Below, one piece after another: positions 32,701 to 39,327 of a stretch of 64,000 nt of DNA. Position numbers and translations under genes: made by a program. Source of the DNA: Symsagittifera roscoffensis (taxonomy: Eukaryota; Xenacoelomorpha; Acoela; Convolutidae); NCBI RefSeq assembly GCF_963678635.1, contig NC_087066.1:24293012-24357011 (forward strand), in the 5' to 3' direction. Within the stretch, counting starts at the first letter, position 1, and each line of letters opens with the position of its first letter. The notes beneath the pieces are model-generated. The model was given only the letters and a program-made list of their open reading frames with translations. It made no database searches and was not told the origin of the DNA.

Positions 32701-34360
32701 ATAATTACAAACTGAAATAACAACCTTTGAAAAGATGATAACAACCTGAAACCAGGAGATCCTCTAGAAGTGAAGATCTTCTAGAAGAGGAAATTCTCAA
32801 GAAGTGTGGACAAAGTAGTTTACGGAAAAAAAAAGTCGAGACTCGATTGCAATACGCTTGCTTATCGCATGGGTAATCAGTAGCGATACATCGCAAACAT
32901 AAGAAGTCGAAAATAAAATGAAAAGCGTAAGAAAACTAGGCCATCAAACATTTAATTTTTCACATGCCTCGCAAGAAGTTCATTCTAGGAAAAAATGCCA
33001 GACATTTGAATATTAAATTAGCAACGGAACAAAATTTACGAGGAGGAAACAAAACCGACAATCTTTGCGCAGGCACAATTAGAGCCGAAAAACCAAATGT
33101 TTTTTATAATTTTTTTTTTCAAGTTTCAAGTCCCCCTGAAACTGCAATGAACAACACTTGCAACTACAATAAAATTTCTTGCAGCACACGCAAAATTCAA
33201 TTGCATACATGCTGAAAAAAACGAGGTCCGGCCGGGACTCGAACCCCTGGCCTTAGTATGCAAAGGCAACGGCGTTACCTCAGGGGCAAGTGGGAACAAT
33301 CTTTTGTTAAGGTTCAATAAAAAATCCAAGTAAGACAAGCAAGAAAGATTGGATCTTTTGAGCTTTCGCCTCACCACATTTCAAATTATCCATTTTCATA
33401 GTTGTTTTACGTGTTATAACGACTAAATAAGTGATATTACGATGTGAATAGTTATGAGATCAACTGATTTAGCTAGTATCAAGTATAAATAATAGTTCTT
33501 ACTATTCACCTGAAAAGGGTTGCTTGGAGAAGGAGTGTGAAGCAAAGTCCCTCAGATAAATGTGATGAATTGGATTGAGGTCATGCTCTACTTCCAGCGA
33601 CAGAAAGTGTTGACTTTCATTCCCAATAAGAAGTTTCCCTCCATGGCGTAAAATAAAACCGTAGCGGCCATTGCCTGAAACAAGACCGCCTATTACGCTT
33701 GAAGAACAGCCTCATAAATTGAAAGTCAGCAGGACATCATATTCCCGCTATTTTTTAGACACAAAAACCGAAAAATGTTTACTTTTCCGTTACCCCCCCC
33801 CCCCCCTCAAGCTGGGTTCGTTATGCTAAACATTCTCAATCTGCACCGCGAGAAATTTTTGTTTGGTCTGCTTCATTTGCAGGAACACCGCCGTTATTAA
33901 ACCTTAGCAAAATCAGATATATCAGGAGGCATAACCGAAGTCTAATCCGGGAATTGACCCAGTAGAGCAGAAAGTACTAACCAACAAAACCCAAGCTATC
34001 AAAGGTGTCAGAAGAAGGTCTACTCCTGTGTCCTCCATTAACAACTGGTGAAAGGGCGTCTTTGTACGAGTAATGAACAACGCGAACATTATGAGCCTCT
34101 ACCCTTTCATCCAAAACTGCCAGATAAGGAGAAAGGCAGGTAGAGTGAGGTGAAACCAGCTTATTTTTTGTGTCGCTCAGCAAACTCGGGAAAAAATAGA
34201 ACACTACGAAAAACGTTATCACGACTCCAAGTACAGCACGATTCCGAGAGTTCCTAAAATCAAATATAAAGAGCTACTCTTTCAACAATTCTGACGTTCA
34301 GGTTGAAAATTAATCATACTTGTTCAGAAAGTTGGTGACAGTTCCCAGAACCCCCGACAT
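14265..34360 (-). CDS. KIAA2013 homologue, type I membrane protein, 9 exons (whole gene)
   Basis: Exons run 34360-34320, 34253-33982, 33674-33510, 20321-20170, 17910-17732, 17347-17266, 17183-17115, 16948-16359 and 14703-14265. Every junction is GT-AG; phases are 2, 1, 1, 0, 2, 0, 0, 2. The sum of 1989 nt encodes 662 aa, against ~634 in vertebrates. The family is a conserved animal membrane protein of unknown biochemical role. Features are an N-terminal hydrophobic signal/anchor (about residues 18-33), a ~550-residue luminal region and one C-terminal membrane span followed by a short tail. Diagnostic blocks include NETLYHLLSS, IIDLWKLTLKKSGC, YACDAGC, TPILYISESEKHLIDL and FHLFLVILLYREY, which follow the vertebrate protein in order. 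Exon 4 needs a 13.2-kb intron (20322-33509) filled with transposons. The next upstream sequence (34361 on) lacks further coding sequence, and ATGTCGGGG at 34360 is taken as the start. Confidence 0.9.
14704..16358 (-). other. KIAA2013 homologue intron 8
   Basis: 1655 bp. It holds a copy of the ~0.5-kb TATA-bearing repeat (about 15410-15980) and an extra partial motif at about 15580. A plus-strand open frame at 16078-16353 has no domain and is not called. Confidence 0.8.
15410..15980 (+). repeat. Dispersed TATA-bearing repeat, copy 2
   Basis: It begins ACTGACAGTTGGAAAAGAGT and includes a second start-like motif at ~15588. It contains GACCTATATAAGAGT at 15942-15956 followed by ATCGACTCTTAA, as in the 10.9-kb copy. 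Confidence 0.65.
16359..16948 (-). CDS. KIAA2013 homologue, exon 8
   Basis: A 590-nt exon in phase 0, leaving in phase 2. It encodes the largest luminal segment, with the conserved order NETLYHLL, HTCFNG, LWKLTLKKSGC, LQFSDEHL and YACDAGC. Several cysteines are likely to form luminal disulfides (inference). Confidence 0.92.
17115..17910 (-). CDS. KIAA2013 homologue, exons 5-7
   Basis: Exon 5 is 17910-17732, exon 6 is 17347-17266 and exon 7 is 17183-17115. Exon 5 encodes an extended-strand-rich luminal piece ending VQAMS. Exon 6 continues TTAVYVMTIIE. Exon 7 (SLETALVKRMEVIVDAHKVHW) matches the helical segment just before the LW block of the vertebrate protein. Splice phases are consistent at each side. 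Confidence 0.88.
18125..18417. repeat. 146-bp tandem duplication
   Basis: Units 18125-18270 and 18271-18417 both begin GTAAAACTAGCAAATTGG and end ATTTTATTACTCGC, with very few differences; a third copy is cut off after GTAAAACTA. The near identity implies a recent event. Confidence 0.9.
18735..18800 (-). repeat. tRNA-derived SINE-like head
   Basis: On the minus strand a degenerate B-box region is followed by CCAGTCCAGACCTGTTTTTTTT. The same layout (B-box-like GGTTCGANTCC, GGCCAGGACCTG, T-run) recurs at 18911, 19446 and 33211. Confidence 0.4.
18911..18990 (-). repeat. tRNA-derived SINE-like head
   Basis: The minus strand reads TGTTCGAATCCGGCCGAGAT followed by CTGTTTTTTTG. It belongs to the same family as 19446-19530 and 33211-33300. 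There is no foldable full tRNA. Confidence 0.45.
19114..19137. repeat. (AC)n microsatellite
   Basis: Alternating AC interrupted by one G, inside intron 4 of the KIAA2013 homologue. Confidence 0.9.
19446..19530 (-). repeat. tRNA-derived SINE-like head
   Basis: The minus strand has GGCTCGAATCTGGCCAGGAC then CTGTTTTTTTTC, a B-box-like segment followed by a T run. Confidence 0.45.
19830..19905 (-). repeat. Dispersed repeat, copy 2 (minus)
   Basis: Reverse complement of the block found upstream of ALDH6A1: GAACTTTGTATTCGGGTG, then TTTTGTTTTCCACGCAAAAT, then CACAAATAATCATCGG. Confidence 0.6.
20170..20321 (-). CDS. KIAA2013 homologue, exon 4
   Basis: 152 nt, entered in phase 1 and left in phase 0. 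It encodes ALMTDFLNGLAVDMQSYSQG, then CVTTEHTFLFHRAHSNLFVE. The donor is ATG|GTGAGT and the acceptor GTTGACAG. Phase and alignment to the vertebrate protein tie it to exon 3, 13.2 kb away. Confidence 0.85.
21419..21575 (+). repeat. Composite dispersed repeat
   Basis: The first half holds GGAACATTCAGGGCTTCGCC, then CTGATACGAGCAGTCTTGTT. This is repeated with few changes at about 22107-22156. The second half is the third copy of the GAACTTTGTATTC / TTTTGTTTTCCACGCAAAAT repeat. Confidence 0.55.
22107..22160 (+). repeat. Dispersed repeat, second copy
   Basis: TTGGAACATTCAAGGCTTTG, then CCCTGATATACGAGTAGTCT. It matches the first half of 21419-21575 with a one-base insertion and a few substitutions. 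Confidence 0.55.
24241..24254. repeat. Poly-C tract
   Basis: A run of 14 C inside the Copia relic; similar runs are at about 25141-25151 (in the MITE) and 33785-33798. Confidence 0.9.
24733..25165. mobile_element. hAT-type MITE, 433 bp, with 8-bp target duplication
   Basis: The ends CAGGGGCGGATCTAGG and AAATCCGCCCCTG are terminal inverted repeats starting CAGGGG. Exact 8-bp direct repeats CCACATTT flank it (24725-24732 and 25166-25173), the size made by hAT transposases. It has no coding capacity. The right part holds a tRNA-like B-box arm, GGCAGGGGTTCGAATCCCTG (about 25098-25117), and G/C homopolymers next to both ends. It interrupts the RT part of the Copia relic. Confidence 0.92.
25958..26080 (+). 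repeat. Copia 5' LTR
   Basis: TGTTAAGCATTTGTC ... CAATGTTTTCA, 123 bp. The 3' copy differs by about 11 changes including a 2-bp gap. Confidence 0.95.
26081..26096 (+). promoter_or_regulatory. Copia primer-binding site (initiator tRNA-Met)
   Basis: TGGTAGCAG directly abuts the 5' LTR and equals the complement of the 3' end of animal initiator tRNA-Met for nine bases; the match then fades. Confidence 0.75.
26106..27046 (+). pseudogene. Copia gag and start of protease (broken)
   Basis: The ATG at 26106 starts a gag with the segment PPLWNEEKSFEQWSNEINVW. The frame breaks near 26200 and again near 26455. A CX2CX4HX4C zinc knuckle (CSVCGSRNHWVRNC) lies at about 26860-26901. The protease motif ILDTA is followed by an in-frame TGA at about 27044, then SSVAGLTWL. 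These breaks are ordinary decay. Confidence 0.85.
27430..28222 (+). pseudogene. Copia integrase (broken)
   Basis: The zinc-binding pre-integrase region (HRQFRHCSAVRLKDLV ... CNVC) is followed by the DD35E core: D at 27661, D at 27835 (LSDNGGEFD) and E at 27943 (VVERHNE). A frameshift near 27990 moves the reading to another frame (SGFSPYQLVYGRLP). The frame ends in the shared start of the duplicated unit. Confidence 0.88.
28159..31014 (+). repeat. Tandem duplication inside Copia (2 x ~1.43 kb)
   Basis: Units 28159-29586 and 29587-~31006 align along their length, from TGTGCAGATGCATTTGG to GAGTTCCAGAAATCTGT. Each carries the SH3-like integrase tail, a linker and the first half of RT. The junction uses the shared bases CTGTGCAG / TTGTGCAG. 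The period of 1428 is a multiple of three. The copies have since gathered independent small changes. Confidence 0.93.
30417..31914 (+). pseudogene. Copia reverse transcriptase and RNase H (broken)
   Basis: RT begins at EEIASWEKNEVFQEVPYEG and GTIWVLTVK. KTAFLQGLP is followed by VWKLKKCAYGLSDASRYCYE and the active-site region HVDELWAFG (Copia RTs usually have YVDD, so the catalytic motif is altered). RNase H lies at 31400-31914 with SAETLACIEGAH, YCDNRSLVDSV and WIPTQYQVADCLTK. A 10-bp direct duplication (CTTCTCTATG twice, about 31423-31442) causes one frameshift. Confidence 0.85.
32050..32170 (+). repeat. Copia 3' LTR
   Basis: 121 bp, TGTTAAACATTTGTC ... CAATGTTTTCA. It is preceded by a purine-rich tract TAGTGGGAG. 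Confidence 0.95.
32176..33500. other. Intronic repeats, no gene
   Basis: This part of intron 3 contains a copy of the repeat seen at 1-1600 (about 32209-32440) and a repeat shared with 19598-19665 (about 32830-32890, CGATTGCAATACGCTTGC). A tRNA-SINE-like head lies at 33211-33300. There is no supported coding sequence. Confidence 0.6.
33211..33300 (-). repeat. tRNA-derived SINE-like copy (best preserved)
   Basis: The minus strand reads GGTAACGCCGTTGCCTTTGC, then CCAGGGGTTCGAGTCCCGGCCGGACC and a T run. It has a B box and an anticodon-arm-like hairpin (GCCTT/AAGGC), but the T-arm stem is only partly paired and no acceptor stem closes. It is therefore not a working tRNA. Confidence 0.5.
33510..34360 (-). 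CDS. KIAA2013 homologue, exons 1-3
   Basis: Exon 1 (34360-34320) encodes MSGVLGTVTNFLN. Exon 2 (34253-33982) holds the hydrophobic anchor VLGVVITFFVVFYFF and the start of the luminal region. Exon 3 (33674-33510) encodes NGRYGFILRHGGKLLIGNES, the segment matching the 'NGFLALD...LWV' region of the vertebrate protein. Donors are GTATGA, GTTAGT and GTGAAT; acceptors are GATTTTAG and GTTTCAG. Confidence 0.88.
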
Positions 34361-34974
34361 CTTAATTTCAAATTGCTTCATCATTTGAGCAACATAAGAT
34401 GGACATATGTTGCGCAATTTTCGAAGCAGAGAAAGAATGCATGACATTGATTGTCATAAAATTGTTATTTTCACCATTCAACTGAAAAAAAACTAGCAAT
34501 TAGAGAAAAAAACCAGTTATACACAGGGGCTAATCGGAGCTTCGCACCACTTGCGATAAAAAACAAAGATTAAAAAAACGTAGGTAAAAAAAAACATTAG
34601 ATGTTCAAAAAAAAGGTGAACCAAAAATTTCCTACGCCTCAATAAAAAACAACCCCAGGGGCCCTGCTAAAGCTGGAGGTACGTGTTTGATACAATAATA
34701 ATAACAAAAGGGGATTTAGGAATAAAATCCAAGGGTTCGCATAAAACCCAGTCATTGCAGTGTTCAAAGTTTAGTTTTCAGTTATAAGTGTAAGTTTCTT
34801 CAGGTCTCTACAGTTGTAAGAACTCATTACTGATGCGTCACGAAAAATGTCTCAAACCTTAATTGTTTCTCGAAAAAACAAAAAAGGAAAAAAAAAACAG
34901 AACACTATTAGCAAATTGAAATAAATTCGAAGAGCCAAGTGTAAGTCCAATTCAGATTAAAAAGATTTTTGATT
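34361..34974. other. 5' flank of the KIAA2013 homologue, no gene
   Basis: AT-rich. It contains one scrap of the 'CGGAGCTTCGCACCACTTGCG' repeat (about 34530-34550). No clear core promoter is seen. Confidence 0.4.
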
Positions 34975-35250
34975 AAAATGTAAATTTCGAACGTTTTCGC
35001 AACTAAGTGCATCGTCAGGACTTTTACAATGAACTGATCTTAATGACAATAAAACACCAATTTACATAAGTTATTCGCCATATTTCACATAAATTTTGGT
35101 TCTAAACCATCGTGTTAAAAAATTAGCCAATCAGAGTTGACGTCTAAAATTAATTTAGATTTAAAACTTCTCTAACCTCTATAATTAAGTTACAGATTTT
35201 TGATTAAACTGTCTGGAAATTTCTTGTTCATAATTTAAAACTCGCCCAAA
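34975..35250 (-). repeat. Penelope-linked repeat, isolated copy, with hammerhead-like core
   Basis: It matches 60245-60410 plus 61582-61690, which flank the Penelope-like element. On the minus strand it holds CTGACGA ... GCGAAAACGT (34991-35018), the conserved CUGANGA and GAAA boxes of hammerhead ribozymes. Confidence 0.6.
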
Positions 35251-35471
35251 TAATACATGGTGACGGAGCGTAGAAAAAGCACCTATTGACGACTGGCCGG
35301 CGTCAGTTACCTAAGTTCTACCCGTTTTGCACAGTCTCGACCTAGCCAGTTGATTTTCTCGTCTATTTAGGGCTAAGTAAAAGTTATCATTTTAGGCCAT
35401 CAGTCAAACGACTTTTGATCAGCTTTCGTTACATGCGAAGATAAGCACATAGCTGCGTCTTGGATCTCCAG
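35251..35471. other. Left flank of the giant LTR element
   Basis: Unique-looking sequence with no gene. Its last bases (TCCAG) do not match the bases after the right LTR (CAGAC), so no clean target duplication is visible. Confidence 0.4.
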
Positions 35472-36393
35472 TGTGACATTCGACCAGAATGGCCAAAATG
35501 CAATCTCTGCGGAATTCGAATTTTTAGCAGCGAGCCTTCCGGATTGGTGATTATTGAGAATTAAGAACGTTATTTGAACAATTGAACAAAACGTGAAGGT
35601 TAAAGGATTCGGAAATTGCTAATTTTTAAATTTTCGAAGTGATTACGTAACATTTCTGAGAAACGTCAGAAACGGCCATTTTGGCAAAAAAGCTAGAAAA
35701 CAACAGAACAACATTAGTTGCGCGGACGATAACTACGAGAATCGTGATCAAAAAACAACAGCAGATTGCAGGAGTAGCAGAGAAGGTTCCGAGTTGCAAC
35801 TATTGTGTCGCTACAATAGTTGCAAGGCCGTTGCGGACAACGGTGAAGTGTGGAGGACAGCCTTCCGGATTAAGAGGAAATCAAGATTAACGAGCTTGAT
35901 TAAGTGGATTCAAGAATCCGGAAGGGTTTCGGAACTGAAACTTTTATCCTTTTGTATAGACTTTTAGCTTCTTGTCATGTCCTGATTTGAATTTAATTAA
36001 CAACTAGATTCATTTTGATAAGGATGAGAAGCTAGAAGTTGGGGAAAGGGGTTGATCCATCTTCGATGGAGATGATGATTTTTATCTACTGAACAAAAAC
36101 AATAGTAATATAATAAGTAGTAGCCCTGTTTTTAGGAGTGACCTCGTGGTCTGGAGATACTGAGACCCAGCCATGAGCTCACTATTTCTGCATGTAATCT
36201 AGTTAATTTGAGTGTTTTGACCGAAGCCGAAAGCAGTAACGTTTTGTCGACCCGATGATAGAAAAGACCACCGAAAAGTACTGGCTAGGTAGAGACGGTG
36301 AAAAGCATGCAAAGCTCTGTTTAGACGTTAGCCAGTCGTCCTAAGACTTAGTTTTGTTTTCCGTCGATATGTATCTTCCGGGCGAATGTTACA
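35472..36393 (+). repeat. Giant element 5' LTR
   Basis: 922 bp from TGTGACATTCGACCAG to GCGAATGTTACA. It aligns along its whole length with 59269-60181; differences are about 25 substitutions and a few short gaps (e.g. 9 bp near 35590). It contains AATCCGGAAGGGTTTC (35915) and two inverted CCTTCCGGATT motifs (about 35531 and 35861). Confidence 0.95.
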
Positions 36394-39327
36394 TACATGT
36401 TTTTATGGCGCTCCTGGGTGTTATTCTTTTTAACATCATGACCGGCAGAACCGTTAACGAGCACTCCGCGCCGAGCGGATGCTCACATTAACGCCCTTAT
36501 TAGGCCTAAACCGCCGGGGCGGAGAGGTGGTTCGGAGCGCGGAAGCCCTCCGGATTACCGTGAATAGCTTTTTAACTTAGTTAAGACCGAAAATTCACGA
36601 ACCAGGAAGGGTGGGGGGATCGGCCATTCCCTCGTTCCCTGAGAGGTTTGTGACCAAAAACACTTAAAGATATATATAAAACCAAACAAAAAGTAGTATA
36701 GTACCCAAGAAAAACAAAAAACATAAAAAATAACCGAAAAAACCAAAAACAGTAAAAAAAAAAATGTAAAAAATCAGTAGAAATCATCCCCCCAGACAAG
36801 ATGTGATCCGACCCCCCCGTTGTTGTTGATAGATATATTGTTGTTACAGGCATTTATATCAGTCAGGATTGTTACGATCAATTTTGTGGCCTGTTTGTGA
36901 GGCTTGTACTGTAGGGTTATTTGAGCATTTAAGCACGTTAATGATAAATTGCGCTCAATCCGGAAGGGTCAGCTGATTTGCGCTCAATTCGGAAGGGTCT
37001 TGGGAGAAGACTGATCCGGCAAGCAGTACAGGGAGCAACAGGAAGGCGCTCAACGACAACAACAATCGACTGTTGGGTATCGTTAACAAGTTTTGTATCC
37101 CTTTTGGTACAAAAAGTAAGATAGTAATCTGTGGGGGGCTCGACAGTGCTGCACTGTAGTGACCCTTCACCGAACTGCGAATATCCGAGTTAAGCACCTT
37201 AATTCGGATATTAAACAAACCCGGAGGGGTATAGTATTACTAATATTATTACTTATATAGCCTATATTAATAGTCTTATACCGTTTTTCAGTGAAAAACA
37301 ACGAAAACAGACCGGTTTTTAGGGTCAAAATAGCGATATTTTGATCCCCCCACAAGTCGCGATTTTTGAGATATCGATAATTTTTGAAACGGAAAAAAGC
37401 GCTAAAGTAGTGTGTTACATCTTTATTGCACTACCATAATAGATAGAACCGGTTAAGTTTAGTTCGGAAGTGGTTGGAACTATTTTGGAACCAAAAACCG
37501 AATTTTCGTGATTTTTGAGAAACCGAAACACTAAAAATTCGGAAAAAATTTTTTGAAATTTTTGAGTTAGAACAGTAAAAATAGTTGTTCGGACAACGTT
37601 CACTAGTGAATCTACAAGTTTTAAAACCCGCTACCCGAAAGCCTTCCCGGTTGCAGAGAAATCGAACTTAACGTGTTTGATTTGGTGGATTCATCAATCC
37701 GGAGGGGTACAGGTAGCATAGTTTTTTGCAAATTTTTTCAACTAAAGCGTTTAAGATCGGAACTTTTGCATTAAACTAGAAGAGTATAGGCCTTCTGAGC
37801 TCGGATCAACAATTTTTAGGTCGAAAAGACCAGATTTGCGGAAAAAGTTAGGCGGAACCTATAATAGAGAAATTTCTTGACGTTTTGGCTAATAACTTTT
37901 CGACGACTGAACAGATCCAGTTGATCTTGGTACCAATAGATCAGAAATTAGCTGAGCTTACTGATAGGGACAAAAGTTTTGCAAAAAAGTAAGCGTGAAA
38001 ATTTTTTGAGATTGTTTTTAGCAAATTCCTCAATTTGGAAGGGTACACCCTTCACGTTTCATAAATTTTTTTTAGAAAAGCCGTTATACCCCTACCAAAA
38101 GGTAATAGCGGTTGAATAAGGTAACTTTAGGCTGTTCTAGACAAAAAGTGAAGGCTAAAGGCACAGCAAAACCTTAATCGAGCCGAAGTTAGGCAAGCGA
38201 CAAGACCCTTCACCGTTAGTGTGAATTGTAAAATAAGAGGCTTAACTTCAATCCGGAAGGGTCTAGGAAAGTAGTACATACCCTATCTAGTTAATTGAAA
38301 AAGCAAAATTGCATCGGAGAGCGTATCCGGAGGGGTATAGGTTGAAAGAAGGAAATCTCCGAAAAGCTACTTTTGCGAAACCGGAGGGCTCCCAATCCGG
38401 AGGGGTCAAAATTTTTTCAAGTTAGGAGGGGTCCAAATCCGGAGGGGTCTGGTGTTAACTAACTCGGAGGGGTCCCAATCCGGAAGGGTCTAAATTTTTT
38501 TTTAGTCCGGAAGGGTCCTATTTGTGCCAATCCGGAGGGTTATTATTTTATTAAAGGACTTAGGTAGGTGAAAGAAAGACTAAAGTGAGAGGTATTAGGT
38601 TATTAGCACACAGGCTAGGAATCAGTGACTGCACTGGTAACTTGCCTTTCAATAAGAACTAGACCAAAACAAAACAGGTCCGAACTCGGATATTCGCGAT
38701 ACTAAGTCTATATTAAAAAGAGCGTGATTCATTGGTGTGGATTGTAACATAATACGTTTTTGTGAAAAGTGACTGCCCTGAGGATTTTAGTAGGTCTAGC
38801 TCGGGCAGTCCGAAGGCAGATAGGTAACACAGTACTCGGTGGGCGCAATAGACGCCCACTTGAGAAAATTACTGCCTTCAAAGTTTTGTCTGTTTGGTGC
38901 AGCACCGAGCGGGGAAAGCTTTTTCTTTGAAAGACAGGTTCGACTATTGTACTGCGACCGACTAAAAGTACATTACACATACGTTTTTCTTTTTATAAAG
39001 GCATTAATATTCTGTCATTATATAATTTTTTTTTGTTTTTGATTTTAAATCAACGTAAACTGTGCTTGATTGGGTAGTGAGTACACTATCTTTTAAATTG
39101 ACTGATAACATCATATAGTGCTAGCTTTCGAATCTTACGACCGATAATCGGCTACTGTGAATAAATTTTATACAAACTGTACTCTGATAACATACAGGGA
39201 TTCATGGTCACTATTTAATAAAATCTTGTGAAATTTTTTGTGTTGTGTCATTATTATTGTTAATAAAAGTATAAGGTCACTAGCAATCGAGTTAAGTGTA
39301 TAGGCATTAGGAAGTGACAAATAGAGA
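36394..39327 (+). promoter_or_regulatory. Giant element leader with CCGGARGGGT motif cluster
   Basis: There is no long frame. Variants of AATCCGGARGGGTC occur at about 36957, 36987, 37219, 37696, 38034 (weak), 38250, 38325, 38381, 38394, 38424 (partial), 38436, 38461, 38477, 38504 and 38529. Ten of them are packed into 38250-38540 with irregular spacing. Inverted forms lie near 36546 and 37643. The position, between LTR and gag, suits an RNA packaging, splicing or dimerisation signal (inference). Possible splice donors include GGTAGGTGAAAG near 38564. Confidence 0.6.

Larger units (their letters stand above)
20322..33509 (-). other. KIAA2013 homologue intron 3 (13.2 kb, transposon-filled)
   Basis: It runs from the exon 3 donor (33509) to the exon 4 acceptor (20322). 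Contents from left to right: a third diverged copy of the TATA-bearing repeat (about 20352-20950), dispersed repeats, a Copia relic with a MITE in it, a nearly complete Copia element, and more repeats including a SINE-like head. No host exon is seen inside. Confidence 0.85.

Noticed and set aside
33211-33300. Possible tRNA gene on the minus strand
   Set aside because: It has a B box and an anticodon-like hairpin, but the T stem is mismatched and no acceptor stem forms. Related heads elsewhere show it is a SINE-like repeat.
35681-35890. A 69-codon open frame present in both LTRs (also 59470-59679)
   Set aside because: It stays open in both LTRs only because they are recent duplicates; composition and changes between copies show no coding signature.
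36406-36420. TGGCGCTCCTGGGTG as a primer-binding site of the giant element
   Set aside because: It lies 12 nt from the LTR end, and only the first six bases resemble a tRNA-Lys-type site, too weak to call.
36956-38540. CRISPR-like array
   Set aside because: The repeated unit is only 10-14 bp, spacing is irregular, and the setting is a eukaryotic retrotransposon leader.
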